From: CAZUYC01 sp964624475
Lineage (GTDB): Bacteria; Myxococcota_A; UBA9160; SMWR01
Direction of reading: 5' to 3'
Length of the DNA stretch: 64,000 bases
Assembly: GCA_964624475.1 (NCBI GenBank)
Contig: CAZUYC010000100.1
Span: forward strand, 59,545-123,544
A program made the translations under genes and the position numbers. Within the stretch, counting starts at the first letter, position 1. Every line of letters begins with the position of its first letter. Below, in pieces: positions 32,653 through 41,656 of the stretch. The notes beneath the pieces are model-generated. The model saw nothing but the letters and a program-made list of their open reading frames with translations. It was not told the origin of the DNA and ran no database searches.

Positions 32653-33957
32653 CTATCCCACGACCTGGACGGGCACCGAGAAGGCGAAGGTGCTGCCGCA
32701 GCCGATCTCGCTCGCGACGGAGATCTCTCCACCGAGCAGGATCAAGAGGTCGCGGACCAGCGTGAGGCCCAGCCCGGCGCCCTGATAGCGCCGCGACGAG
32801 GGCTCGGCGAGCTGGAAGAACTCGTCGAAGATGTACTGGCGATCGTCCGGGCAGATCCCGATGCCGGTGTCGCGCACCTCGCAGTGGAGCGCTTCCTCCT
32901 CCACCCGGGCTGCGATCTCGATCCGGCCCCGCGGGGTGAACTTCACCGCGTTGTCGAGCAGCAGGAAGAGGATCTGGGAGAGCTTGGTCAGATCGGTGCG
33001 GATCTTCGGGAAGGGCTCCTGGATCCGCTGCTCGATCGCGAGGGGCTTGCCGCCGATCGCATCCTGAACGCTGAAGATCGCCTCCGCGACGGTCTCGCGG
33101 AAGTTCAGGTCCTGGATCTCCACCGGCAGCTCGCCCTGCTTGAGCCGCCACAGATCGAGGATGTTCTGGAGCGTGCGCAGGAAGGCGGTGCCGTCGTCGA
33201 GGGCGGCGCGCAGCCCGGCCTTCGAGGCCTCCGAGATGGCGTCGTGCTCGCCGGTGAGCACCGCGATGATCGCCTCGATGATCCGGTTGAGCGGCGTGCG
33301 CAGCTCGCGGGACATCTTCTCGATGAAGTCGTTCTTGAGCTTCTCGATCTTCCCCAGCTTTTCTTGGCTGCGCAGCAGCTCGATGTCCTGGGCGAAGAGC
33401 GCCTCGGAGAGCTTCAGGACCTCCTCGCTCCGCTCGTCGTGGCCGTGGCGTAGCCTCTCGCCCCGCTGCCGGATCTCGGCGACCTCGGCCTCGAGGCGGG
33501 CGTGGTCGAAGCGCAGCGCGAGCTCCCCGGCGATGCTCGCGAGGGCCGCGGCGCGCCCCGCCGCGAGCTCCGCCGGCCAGGCGACGGCGAGCGCCCCGTG
33601 GACGCGGTCGCCGCATACGAGCGGATGGATCGCGCCGCCCGCGGCGCCGCGCGCGCTCGCGAGCGCACCCGGCGCGAGCTCCCGGGCTTCGCGGCCCGCG
33701 AGGGCGAGCTGCACCTGCGCGGCGATTCCCGCCGCGGCGGCGCGCGCCTCCTCGGCGGAGGCGAAGCCGGCCGCCGCCCGCAGCACGCACGCGGGGGCGT
33801 GGCCCGGGGTCACGGCGAAGACGATCGCGAGCCCGCCGCCGGCGAGCTCCGCGGCGCGGGCCGCGGACTCGCGCACGCGCGCGGCGAGGGCGCGCGGAGG
33901 AGCCGAGCTCTCCCCCCCGGTCGGCCGGAGGCTTCGCGCTCGCGTCTCGGCGCCCAC
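32653..33957 (-). CDS. Histidine-kinase-like sensor protein lacking the phosphoacceptor His
   Basis: 434 residues, GTG 33957. GAF-like N-terminal region (about 20-165), a coiled segment (LEAEVAEIRQRGERLRHG), a HisKA-type helical pair and a HATPase_c domain. The H-box reads FIEKMSRELRTPLNRII with Arg near residue 217 where a phosphorylatable His is expected (normally MSHELRTPLN). The ATP-lid motifs are intact: FLLLDNAVKFTPRG (N box), DTGIGICPDD (G1) and YQGAGLGLTLV (G2). It could bind ATP but not autophosphorylate in the usual way, so it may be a pseudokinase or an allosteric partner. No membrane helix. It sits 9 bases downstream of pilT, suggesting a shared transcript and a link to motility control. 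Confidence 0.85.
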   Translation of the reverse strand: MGAETRARSLRPTGGESSAPPRALAARVRESAARAAELAGGGLAIVFAVTPGHAPACVLRAAAGFASAEEARAAAAGIAAQVQLALAGREARELAPGALASARGAAGGAIHPLVCGDRVHGALAVAWPAELAAGRAAALASIAGELALRFDHARLEAEVAEIRQRGERLRHGHDERSEEVLKLSEALFAQDIELLRSQEKLGKIEKLKNDFIEKMSRELRTPLNRIIEAIIAVLTGEHDAISEASKAGLRAALDDGTAFLRTLQNILDLWRLKQGELPVEIQDLNFRETVAEAIFSVQDAIGGKPLAIEQRIQEPFPKIRTDLTKLSQILFLLLDNAVKFTPRGRIEIAARVEEEALHCEVRDTGIGICPDDRQYIFDEFFQLAEPSSRRYQGAGLGLTLVRDLLILLGGEISVASEIGCGSTFAFSVPVQVVG

Positions 33958-33966
33958 GTCGGGTCC

Positions 33967-35106
33967 CTAGAACCGCTCGTCCGAATCGATCTCGAGCGGT
34001 CCCGTCATCGGCTCCTCGTCGCCGGGGGCGTCGACCTCGACGCCCTCGAGCGCGAGGCGGGTCTTGAAGTCCGTGGGGTTGGTCGCGGCCGCGAGGGCCG
34101 TCTCCAGGGAGACCTTGCTGGCGCGCAGCAGGTCGAGCAGGTGCTGATCGAAGGTCTGCATCGCCTCGCCGCGCGCCATGAACTCCAGGATCTCGCTGGT
34201 CCGGGCGGGATCCTTGATGCACTCCTGGATGCTGCGCGTGTTGCGCATGATCTCGACCGCGGGGACGCGCCCGTTGCCCTTCTTCGTCGGGAGGAGCCGG
34301 AGGGAGACGATGGCCTGGAGGTTCTCCGCGAGCCGCGCGCGCACCTCCCGCTGCTCCTCGGGCGGAAAGAACGAGACCACGCGGTTGACGGTGGAGACCA
34401 CATCGCTGGTGTGGATCGATGAGAAGACGAGGTGTCCCGTCTCGGAGGCCTTGAGCGAGGTGTCCACGGTCCCGAGATCGCGCATCTCGCCGACCATGAT
34501 CACGTCGGGATCCTGGCGCAACGCCGCGCGCAGAGCCTCGGGGAAGGACGCGGTGTCCGTCCCGATCTCGCGCTGCGTGATGATGCTCTTGTCGTGGCGG
34601 AAGACGAACTCGATCGGATCCTCGATCGTGACGATCTTGAGCTTGCGCGTGCGGTTCACCTCGTGGATCAGCGCCGCGAGCGTGGTCGACTTCCCCATTC
34701 CCGTCGAGCCGGTCACCAGCACGTAGCCGCGGCCGAGCGCCGCGAGGTCGCGCAGGCCCGAGGGCAGATTCAGCGCGTCGAAGCCGCGGATCTCGGGCGG
34801 GATCACGCGCAGCACCACGTTGTAGCAGCGGCGCTGGCGGGAGATGTTCGCGCGGAAGCGGCCCTCTCCGGGCAGCTCGTAGGCGACGTCGCGATCGTTG
34901 AAGTCGAGCTCGGTCGGGTGCCCCTCGCCCTCGAGCAGCATGCGCGCGATCGCCTCGGTGTCCTTGGCGGTGAAGACCTTGTAGCGCAGCTCGATCAGCT
35001 CGCCGTGGAAGCGGTAGAGCGGGAGGTAGTCGACCTGGAAGTGGATGTCCGACGCGCCCTTCTCGATCCCGAGACGCAGCAGGCGGTGGAGCTTCTCGCG
35101 ATCCAT
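33967..35106 (-). CDS. pilT: Type IV pilus retraction-type ATPase (PilT/PilU family)
   Basis: 379 residues, ATG 35106 with a GGGAGGAAC upstream on its strand. N-terminal PAS-like domain, then the RecA-like core. The Walker A motif is VLVTGSTGMGKSTTLAALIH. The Asp box (IVTIEDPIEFVF) and Walker B (ALRQDPDVIMVGEMRD) follow, then the His box SETGHLVFSSIHTSD. The C-terminal AIRNLI-like motif is replaced by longer acidic tail LEIDSDERF. The acidic C-terminus and the sensor partner are more like PilU-type accessory motors than PilT proper. It powers pilus disassembly at the inner membrane. No other pil gene is in the window. Confidence 0.9.
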   Translation of the reverse strand: MDREKLHRLLRLGIEKGASDIHFQVDYLPLYRFHGELIELRYKVFTAKDTEAIARMLLEGEGHPTELDFNDRDVAYELPGEGRFRANISRQRRCYNVVLRVIPPEIRGFDALNLPSGLRDLAALGRGYVLVTGSTGMGKSTTLAALIHEVNRTRKLKIVTIEDPIEFVFRHDKSIITQREIGTDTASFPEALRAALRQDPDVIMVGEMRDLGTVDTSLKASETGHLVFSSIHTSDVVSTVNRVVSFFPPEEQREVRARLAENLQAIVSLRLLPTKKGNGRVPAVEIMRNTRSIQECIKDPARTSEILEFMARGEAMQTFDQHLLDLLRASKVSLETALAAATNPTDFKTRLALEGVEVDAPGDEEPMTGPLEIDSDERF

Positions 35107-35277
35107 CGGCCGCGTTCCTCCCGAGCGGTGGCCGGCCCCGAGCGGACCCCTCTGGTCCTTCGTTATCGGCGACCGCACCCGGGCCTTGACCGCCGATCCC
35201 CCCGGATCGGGCGCGCCGCCGGGCTCGGCTAGAATCCCCTTTGGGAGCCCGGAATCGACTCCACGGGGGGCGCAGCG

Positions 35278-35793
35278 TTGCAGCCGCGACGGATCGGTGG
35301 CCTCGCCTGGATCGCGCTCGGCGCGGCGCTCGCGGTCCGTGTCCCGGCGGCCGCGGGCGAGCCGCAGCCGGCTCCGGCCCCGGACGTTCCGCTCGAACGG
35401 CTCTTCAAGCTGCCCGGCTCGGTGGCCGCGCCGAGCAGCGAGCCCCGCCGCGGCGGGAAGACGCGCGCCGAATGGCAGGCCCGCTTCGAGCAGGCGCAGA
35501 CCGAGCTCGAGACCGCGCGCAAGGCGCTCGAGGACGCGCGCAAGGAGCTCGAGAAGGTGGCCCCCGAGCAGGCGTGGTCGATGTCGGCGCCCGGCCTTCC
35601 CGTCGACCCGCAGTCCACCGAGAAGAGCATCGACTTCCGGCTGCGCCAGCAGATCCGGCGCCAGCGCGAGGAGGTCGAGCGGGCGGAGCGCCGCCTCGAC
35701 GAGCTCGGAATCGAGGCGAACCTGGCCGAGGTCCCCGAGGAGTGGCGCAGCCCGACCGACCCCGCCCCGTCCGAGGCGACCTCCGTCCGCTGA
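35278..35793 (+). CDS. Secreted coiled-coil protein of unknown function
   Basis: 171 residues, TTG 35278. A signal peptide is visible (IGGLAWIALGAALAVRVPAAAG). A proline-rich stretch is followed by a long heptad-like coiled coil, RAEWQARFEQAQTELETARK and onward for about 45 residues, and a second one (IRRQREEVERAERRLDELG). Likely periplasmic. I recognise no family. It diverges from pilT and converges on the MFS gene with a 21-base gap, so it is probably monocistronic. Confidence 0.65.
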   Translation: MQPRRIGGLAWIALGAALAVRVPAAAGEPQPAPAPDVPLERLFKLPGSVAAPSSEPRRGGKTRAEWQARFEQAQTELETARKALEDARKELEKVAPEQAWSMSAPGLPVDPQSTEKSIDFRLRQQIRRQREEVERAERRLDELGIEANLAEVPEEWRSPTDPAPSEATSVR

Positions 35794-35814
35794 TCCCGTC
35801 GGCGAGTCGGCCTC

Positions 35815-37008
35815 CTAGCCGACCCCCCTGCCATCGGCCTCGACCCAGCGGCGCGCCGCGGGCAGGAACGCGAAGGCGGGCAGGGCGAAGAGCGCCGTCA
35901 GCGCGAAGTAGTTCGCGTAGCCGAGGCTCGCCGCGAGGCTTCCGGAGGGGATCGCGACCAGCGCGCCGGCGATCGACGCCAACGCGTAGGCCACGGCGTA
36001 CTGCACCGCCGCGTGCTCCTTCTCGCAGATCCGCATCAGGAAGGACAGGAAGGCGGCCGTCGCGAGCCCGCTGCAGAAGGACTCGACCAGCGAGGCCGCG
36101 AAGACGCCGGCCCGTCCCGCTTCGGGCCACGCCGCCGCGGCGGCGTAGCCGAGGTTCGAGGCCAGGGCCAGGAGACCGAGCGCGAGGAGCGCGCGCGGGA
36201 TGCCGACGCGCGCGACGTAGAGGCCGCCCGCGACCGCGCCCGCGACCGTCGCGAAGGCCCCGATGCCGATCGACACCGAGGCGATCTCCGCGTTGCTGAA
36301 GCCGCGATCGAGCCAGAAGGGCTTCACCATCGGCCCCATCGCGCGGTCGCCGACGCGGTAGAGGAGCACGAAGAGGGCCGCGCCCACGGCGCTCGGTCGC
36401 ACGATCCAGCGCCGGAGCGAGCCCGCGAGGTCGCGCCGCGCGGCCTCCGGGACGGGGAGGGCGGGGCACCCGAGCAGCGACGCGGCGAGCGCCGCCCAGA
36501 GGCACGCGGCGGCGCCGAAGGTCGCGGGCCATCCGATCGGGTCGGCGAGCAGGAGCAGCCCGCCACCCGCGGCGAGCAGGCCGGCGCGATAGGCCGCGCT
36601 GCGCACCGAATTGGTCGGTCCCTCCTCCCCGCGGTCGACGAGGCCGATCGTGTACGCGTCGATCGCGACGTCCTGCGTGGCGGACGCGAGGCAGAAGACG
36701 CCCAGCGCGAGCCAGAGGCCGATCCCGATCGCGGGTCCCTCGCTGCCGCCGATCGCGAGCAGGCAGGCGGCCATCGTGAGAAGGGAGCCCGCGATCCAGC
36801 GCCGCCGTTCGCCGTAGCGGTCGACGAGGGGAGACCAGAGCGCCTTCAGCGACCACGCGACGGAGAGGCCGCCGACCCAGCCGATCTCCGCGAGCCCGAT
36901 GCCGCGGCTGCGCAGGTAGACCGGCAACAGGTCGTGGAAGATCCCGGCCGGCGCGCCCTCGATCACGTAGACGAGGAACACGATGCCGAGCTTGCGGCGG
37001 AGCGTCAC
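35815..37008 (-). CDS. AmpG-like MFS transporter
   Basis: 397 residues, GTG 37008. Twelve predicted membrane helices. The start MTLRRKLGIVFLVYVIEGAP, the loop LKALWSPLVDRYGERRRWI (MFS motif A variant) and ATQDVAIDAYTIGLV match the AmpG/acetyl-CoA transporter branch (SLC33-like). AmpG imports anhydromuropeptides for cell-wall recycling; acetyl-CoA transporters move acetyl-CoA in eukaryotes. No beta-lactamase regulator or amidase is next to it, so recycling is only an inference. It is divergent from the MpaB-family gene with 58 bases between starts. Confidence 0.82.
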   Translation of the reverse strand: MTLRRKLGIVFLVYVIEGAPAGIFHDLLPVYLRSRGIGLAEIGWVGGLSVAWSLKALWSPLVDRYGERRRWIAGSLLTMAACLLAIGGSEGPAIGIGLWLALGVFCLASATQDVAIDAYTIGLVDRGEEGPTNSVRSAAYRAGLLAAGGGLLLLADPIGWPATFGAAACLWAALAASLLGCPALPVPEAARRDLAGSLRRWIVRPSAVGAALFVLLYRVGDRAMGPMVKPFWLDRGFSNAEIASVSIGIGAFATVAGAVAGGLYVARVGIPRALLALGLLALASNLGYAAAAAWPEAGRAGVFAASLVESFCSGLATAAFLSFLMRICEKEHAAVQYAVAYALASIAGALVAIPSGSLAASLGYANYFALTALFALPAFAFLPAARRWVEADGRGVG

Positions 37009-37066
37009 CCCGTCACCCCGCGGCGAGTGTACCCGCGCCGGCCGCGCGAGGCGCTACGCTCGCCGA

Positions 37067-37921
37067 ATGCTCCCGCGCGACGACGAGCAGCTCCTCGCCC
37101 TCGCCGGGCTCGGCGACCCGACGCCGCCCGAGGCGGGGCTCTTTCGCGCGGATTCCTGGCTGCGTCGGGTGAGCGCCGAGTCGGTGCTGCTGCTCGGCGG
37201 TGGGCGCGCGCTACTGCTCGAGGTCGCACATCCCCTCGTCGCGGCGGGCGTAGCAGGGCACTCGCGGTTCCGCGAGGACCCGCTCGGCCGCCTGCAGCGG
37301 ACGCTCGACGCGATGTCGACGCTGGCGTTCGGCGCGCGCGGCGTGGCTCTCGAGGCCACGCGCCGGGTCGAGCGCGCCCACCTCCACGTGCGCGGTCGGC
37401 TCGCGCGCCCGGTGGGCCGCTACGCGGCGGGCACGCCCTACGACGGACGCGATCCCGAGCTGATGCGCTGGGTGTGGGCGACGCTGGTGGACACGGCGCT
37501 CGAGGTGACCGCGCGCTTCGTCGCGCCGCTCTCGCCCGAGGCGCAGCGCTCGTATTACGCCGACCAGCGTACGCTGGCGCGGATCCTCGGAATCCCCGAG
37601 GCGCTCGTGCCGGCCGACTACGCGGAGTTCCGGGACTACTTCGAGCGCATGCTCGCCGGCGACGAGCTCGCGGTGGGCGACGCCGCGCGGGAGATCGCGG
37701 CCGCCGTGCTCGATCCGCCGCTGCGCCTGCCCGTGACCGGCCTGGCCCGGCTCGTCACCGCCGGCCTCCTGCCGGCGCGCCTGCGCGAGGCCTTCGGCCT
37801 CGCCTGGGACGAGAGGCGCGAGGCGCGCCTGGCGGAGCTCTGTGCGTCCGCGCGCGCGCTCCGCGCGAGCGCCCCCGCGCCGACCGCGGATCGGCTCGAC
37901 GCGCTCCGCAAGGCCCGCTAA
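37067..37921 (+). CDS. MpaB/DUF2236-family oxygenase-like protein
   Basis: 284 residues, ATG 37067. The family motif with a conserved His is LLLEVAHPLVAAGVAGHSRF near residues 45-65; RAHLHVRG and DPELMRWVWATLVDTALE follow, with YYADQRTLARILGIPE and a C-terminal helical bundle. DUF2236 includes rubber-degrading latex-clearing proteins (haem b-containing) and the MpaB mycophenolate pathway enzyme, so a haem-dependent oxygenase is plausible. The substrate is unknown. Soluble, with no signal peptide seen. A small membrane protein follows 39 bases downstream. Confidence 0.83.
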   Translation: MLPRDDEQLLALAGLGDPTPPEAGLFRADSWLRRVSAESVLLLGGGRALLLEVAHPLVAAGVAGHSRFREDPLGRLQRTLDAMSTLAFGARGVALEATRRVERAHLHVRGRLARPVGRYAAGTPYDGRDPELMRWVWATLVDTALEVTARFVAPLSPEAQRSYYADQRTLARILGIPEALVPADYAEFRDYFERMLAGDELAVGDAAREIAAAVLDPPLRLPVTGLARLVTAGLLPARLREAFGLAWDERREARLAELCASARALRASAPAPTADRLDALRKAR

Positions 37922-37960
37922 CGTGCCGCCTCCGCCCGGGCGGAGGGAGGCAGCTCCGGC

Positions 37961-38089
37961 ATGCAAGAAGAACCCCGGGGCAGGGTGGACCTCGCGTCCA
38001 TCCTCTACGTCGTCGGCGGCGTGCCCGCGCTGGTCCTTTTCCTGGTGGTCATCTTCCAGCTCGCCCGCTCCTGCAACCTGCCCGCGTAG
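37961..38089 (+). CDS. Small single-pass membrane protein
   Basis: 42 residues, ATG 37961 with GGAGGGAGGCAG upstream, one of the better Shine-Dalgarno sites here. A polar N-terminus (MQEEPRGRVDLA) leads into one helix (ILYVVGGVPALVLFLVVIFQ) and a short Cys-containing tail. It is too short for a family call. Probable inner-membrane subunit or regulator, perhaps of the preceding oxygenase-like protein. Confidence 0.65.
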   Translation: MQEEPRGRVDLASILYVVGGVPALVLFLVVIFQLARSCNLPA

Positions 38090-38262
38090 CCGGCCCCTCG
38101 GCGCTGCCGGTCGCTCGCCGGTCGGCTGCCGGGGCGTGAACTGGCAAGCCCGAGCGCAACGCCCCCGAGCGCCCCGAGAATCCGCGGCGCGTCCAGATTC
38201 CGCCGTGAAATCAGCAGGTTCCGCCAAAGGGACGGCGCCCGGCCGCCGATACCTAGGGCGCT

Positions 38263-38982
38263 ATGGCGCGAACGACGCGGGCATGGTCGAGGGCGCGCCG
38301 CTTCGGCGCTCTCGCCCTCGTGCTGGCGCTCGGACCGGGCTGCGCGAGCGATCTCCCGCTGCGCGCGGACTGGGACTACTTCGCGCTGCCGCGCTCCGAC
38401 GACCCCTGGATGCGCAAGATCGGACAGTGGCAGGAGCGCGAGCGCTCGGAGCGCGGCGACGCCGGCGCCGCCGGCCCCGCGGCCGTCGCCGGAGCGAGCG
38501 ACGGCTCTCCCGACGCCGGGCGGCCGGCCCGCGACCTGCACGCCGACTACGATGCCTTCCGCGCCGCGCAGCGCCGCACGCTGGCGCGCGACCTCGCGCG
38601 CTGGATCCAGTCGCAGTCGCAGGACCACTACGTGCCGGACGGACCGATCGACCGCTGGGCGACCCTCGCCGAGACGCTCCAGGGCAATGGCGACGACTGC
38701 GACGGGCTCGAGCTCCTCGTCTACCGCATGCTGCGCGAGTTCGGCTTCGGCGCCGAGGCGGTCTACCGCGCGATCGTCGTCCGGCCGGCGGACGGGCAGC
38801 ACCACATGGTGACCCTCTGGTTCGAGGATCGCAGCGACCCCTGGGTGATCGATCCCACCGGCGCGATGACGGCCGGGATGCCGCACCTGTCCGAGGTGCC
38901 CGGCTGGGAGCCGCTCAAGGTCTTCAGCGAAGACGCGCGCTTCACCGTCGAACGCATCCCGCTGGCGCAGCTCTCCAGGTAG
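38263..38982 (+). CDS. Transglutaminase-like cysteine-peptidase lipoprotein (BTLCP-like)
   Basis: 239 residues, ATG 38263. A lipobox is visible after a basic N-terminus (ALALVLALGPGCASD), so it is probably lipid-anchored in the envelope. The catalytic Cys sits in LQGNGDDCDGLELLVYRMLR, the His in GQHHMVTLWFED and the Asp in PWVIDPTGAM, the triad of transglutaminase-like proteases. BTLCP proteins (LapG type) cleave surface adhesins in response to c-di-GMP via LapD; no LapD is seen here. Substrate unknown. The ABC operon begins 17 bases downstream. Confidence 0.83.
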   Translation: MARTTRAWSRARRFGALALVLALGPGCASDLPLRADWDYFALPRSDDPWMRKIGQWQERERSERGDAGAAGPAAVAGASDGSPDAGRPARDLHADYDAFRAAQRRTLARDLARWIQSQSQDHYVPDGPIDRWATLAETLQGNGDDCDGLELLVYRMLREFGFGAEAVYRAIVVRPADGQHHMVTLWFEDRSDPWVIDPTGAMTAGMPHLSEVPGWEPLKVFSEDARFTVERIPLAQLSR

Positions 38983-38999
38983 ACGATAATCGGGTGCCG

Positions 39000-40004
39000 A
39001 TGCGCCCGCGGCCGCGCCCGATCGCAGTTCTCGTCGCTTCGCTCGCACTCGCACTCGCCCTCGCCTGCGGCGGCGAGACGCGTGAGCAGGCGGCCTTCCG
39101 GGTCGCCCTCTTGACGCCGGGCTCGATCGCCGACGGGGGCTGGAACGCGGGGGCCTTCGCGGGCCTGCAGGCGATCCGGGAGCGCCTCGGCGCCGAGGTG
39201 CGCCACGTGGAGACCCGCACCCCGGCCGACTTCGAGGCGGGCTTCCGCGATTTCGCGAGCCGCGGCTTCGACCTCGTCTTCGGCCACGGCTTCGAGTACC
39301 AGCAGGCGGCCGCGAAGGTCGGAGCCGAGTTCCCCGGGACCGTCTTCATCACGACCTCCGGCGACACGCTGCGCGCGAACGTCGCGCCGATGGTCTTCGA
39401 GCTCGAGCAGGCGACCTACCTGCTCGGCGTCCTCTCGGCGCGCATGAGCCGCACGGGCATCCTGGGTCTCGTCGGCGGGCGCGACCTCCCCTCGATCCGC
39501 AGCACCTTCCTGGCCTTTCGAGCCGGGGCCACGGCCGTCCGTCCGGACGCGCGCGTGCGCGAGGTCTTCATCGGAAACTTCGACGACACCGCCTCGGCAC
39601 GCGAAGCCGCGCTGGCGCTGCTCGAGGAAGGCGCCGACTTCCTGATGCACCAGGCGAACGATGCGGGGCGCGGGGTCTTCCTCGCCGTCTCCGAGCGCGC
39701 GTCGCGGGGCGATCGCGTCTTCGCGTTCGGAACCAACCGCAACCAGAACGACATGGCGCCGGAGGTCGTGCTCGCCTCGGCGACGCTCGACATCCCGGCG
39801 GCGTTCGTCGAGGTCGCGCGGCGCGTGCGCGACGGGAGCTTCACGGCGGCTCCGCTGCGCCTCGGCCTCGCCGAGGGGATCGTCGCCGTCGAGATGAACC
39901 CGAGTCTCGCCGGCGCCGTCCCTGCCGAGCTCCGCGCGCAGCTCGACTCGCTCGAGGCGCGCATCCGCTCCGGCGACCTGGTCGTGCCCCGGGGCGCCTT
40001 CTGA
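39000..40004 (+). CDS. BMP-family substrate-binding lipoprotein of an ABC transporter
   Basis: 334 residues, ATG 39000. Lipoprotein signal (IAVLVASLALALALACGG). The BMP domain (Basic membrane protein, PF02608): VALLTPGSIADGGWNAGAFA, FDLVFGHGFEYQQAAAKVG, GILGLVGGRDLPSIRSTFLAF and DFLMHQANDAGRGVF. These proteins deliver purine nucleosides, such as in TmpC/PnrA, to an ABC importer. It heads a four-gene operon with a two-domain ATPase and two permeases, so the complete importer is here. Its stop overlaps the ATPase as CTGA. Confidence 0.93.
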   Translation: MRPRPRPIAVLVASLALALALACGGETREQAAFRVALLTPGSIADGGWNAGAFAGLQAIRERLGAEVRHVETRTPADFEAGFRDFASRGFDLVFGHGFEYQQAAAKVGAEFPGTVFITTSGDTLRANVAPMVFELEQATYLLGVLSARMSRTGILGLVGGRDLPSIRSTFLAFRAGATAVRPDARVREVFIGNFDDTASAREAALALLEEGADFLMHQANDAGRGVFLAVSERASRGDRVFAFGTNRNQNDMAPEVVLASATLDIPAAFVEVARRVRDGSFTAAPLRLGLAEGIVAVEMNPSLAGAVPAELRAQLDSLEARIRSGDLVVPRGAF

Positions 40005-41656
40005 CGCGGCTCGCGAGCCCCGACGCGCCCGCCCTCTGCCTGCGCGGGGTCGCCAAGTCCTTCGTCCCGGGGCAGCGCGTCCTCGACGGCGTCGACTTCG
40101 AGGTGGCGCCCGGCGAGGTCCACGCGCTGCTCGGCGAGAACGGCGCCGGCAAGACGACGCTCATGAACGTGCTGGTGGGCCTCGTGCGGCCCGACGCGGG
40201 ACGCCTCGAGCTCGGCGGCCATGCCGTCGACCTCGCTCGCTACGGCCCGGCCGCGGCGCTACGGGCGGGAGTGCGGATGGTGCACCAGCGCTCGGTCCTC
40301 GTCCCGGCGATGACGGTGGCGGAGAACCTGGCCTTCGGCGACGACCGCGGCGGGGCGCTCTTCCGCCCGCGCCGGGCGCGCGCCGCCGCGGCGGCGCTCG
40401 CGCGCCGCTTCGACCTCGAGGTACCCGAGGACCGGCCCGCGGGGGAGCTCTCACCGGGGCAGCGCCAGCGCGCGGAGATCCTGCGCGCGCTCGATCGCGG
40501 GGCGAGCGTAGTGATCCTGGACGAGCCGACCGCGGTGCTCACGCCGAGCGAGGCGGAGCGGCTCTTCGCCTCGCTGCGCCGCCTGCGCGACACCGGGCGG
40601 TCGGTGATCTTCATCTCGCACAAGCTCGCCGAGGTGGAGGCGATCGCCGATCGCGTGAGCGTGCTGCGCCGCGGTCGGGTGGTGGCGTCGCTCCCGGCGC
40701 GCGGCGTCGGCGCGGCCGAGCTCGGCCGCCTCATGCTCGGCGACGAGCTGGCTCCGCTCGAGGCGATCGCAGGCGCGCGGAGGCAGGCTTCCGCAGAGCA
40801 AGGCCGCGCAGCGGCCGCGCAGCGAGGCGAAGCCGAGCGAAGGCAAGAACAAGGCCGCGAAGCCACCGCGCAGCGAGGCGAAGCCGCGCGGAGGCAGGCT
40901 TCCGCAGAAGTCCCCCTGCTCGAGATCCGCGGCCTCTCGGCGCCAGGCCCGGACGAGGCGAGCGGGCTTCACGAGATCGACCTCGTGGTGCGCGCGGGCG
41001 AGATCCTCGGCGTGATCGGGATCGATGGCAACGGGCAGCGCGAGCTGGAGGAGGTGCTCGCCGGCGTCCGGCGTCCGAGCGCCGGAGAGATCCGGATCCG
41101 CGGCCGGCGCGTCGCCGCCGATCCGCGGGCGCTGCGCCGCGCCGGCGCCGCGCACCTCTCGGGCGACCGCGAGAGCGCGGGCCTCGTGCCGGGGATGAGC
41201 CTCGCCGAGAACTTCGCGCTCGCGGGCAGCTACGACGACCGGCGCTTCTTCCGCCGCGGCCGCTTCGACCGCCGCGCGGCGCGCCGCGCGCTGTCCGAGG
41301 CGGCGCGCCGCTTCGCGATCGTCCCCGCGGAGCCCGACCTCGATTGCGCGGCCCTCTCGGGGGGCAACGCCCAGAAGCTCGCCGTCGCGCGCGTGCTCGA
41401 CGGCGCGCCGGCCGTGCTGGTGGCGGCGAACCCGACGCGGGGGCTCGACGTCGGCTCCGCCCGCTTCGTGCAGGCGCAGCTCGCGCAGCGCGCCGCGGCG
41501 GGTGCCGCGGTGCTGCTCGTCTCGAGCGATCTCGACGAGGCCTCGGCCCTCGCCGATCGGCTGGTGGCGCTCGTGCGCGGCCGGGTGGCCCCGGTCCCAC
41601 CGGGGAGCGACCGCGCGGCGATCGGCGCGATCCTGCTCGGGGGAGCGCCAACGTGA
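40001..41656 (+). CDS. Nucleoside ABC importer ATP-binding protein, two ABC domains, with embedded repeat
   Basis: 551 residues from a CTG at 40001 overlapping the previous stop as CTGA. The first in-frame GTG, at 40103, would remove strand one (LCLRGVAKSFVPGQRVLDGV), so CTG is the best start. Domain 1: Walker A LLGENGAGKTTLMN, signature LSPGQRQRAEIL, Walker B VVILDEPTAVL. Domain 2 (from about residue 308) has a degenerate P loop (GVIGIDGNGQRELEE), signature LSGGNAQKLAVARV and VLVAANPTRGLDVGS, as usual for sugar/nucleoside (RbsA/YufO-like) ATPases. The linker (about residues 258-303) is made of two dispersed-repeat units (RAAAAQRGEAERRQ, REATAQRGEAARRQ) bracketed by a 22-base direct repeat, with the frame preserved. 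Confidence 0.9.
   Translation: MTRLASPDAPALCLRGVAKSFVPGQRVLDGVDFEVAPGEVHALLGENGAGKTTLMNVLVGLVRPDAGRLELGGHAVDLARYGPAAALRAGVRMVHQRSVLVPAMTVAENLAFGDDRGGALFRPRRARAAAAALARRFDLEVPEDRPAGELSPGQRQRAEILRALDRGASVVILDEPTAVLTPSEAERLFASLRRLRDTGRSVIFISHKLAEVEAIADRVSVLRRGRVVASLPARGVGAAELGRLMLGDELAPLEAIAGARRQASAEQGRAAAAQRGEAERRQEQGREATAQRGEAARRQASAEVPLLEIRGLSAPGPDEASGLHEIDLVVRAGEILGVIGIDGNGQRELEEVLAGVRRPSAGEIRIRGRRVAADPRALRRAGAAHLSGDRESAGLVPGMSLAENFALAGSYDDRRFFRRGRFDRRAARRALSEAARRFAIVPAEPDLDCAALSGGNAQKLAVARVLDGAPAVLVAANPTRGLDVGSARFVQAQLAQRAAAGAAVLLVSSDLDEASALADRLVALVRGRVAPVPPGSDRAAIGAILLGGAPT
40775..40907 (+). repeat. Duplicated dispersed repeat inside the ABC ATPase linker
   Basis: Two repeat units (40799-40844 and 40849-40894) are bracketed by identical 22-base sequences GCGCGGAGGCAGGCTTCCGC-AG at 40775-40796 and 40886-40907, exactly 111 bases (37 codons) apart. 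The block encodes an Ala/Arg/Gln/Glu-rich linker without stops. Confidence 0.9.
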
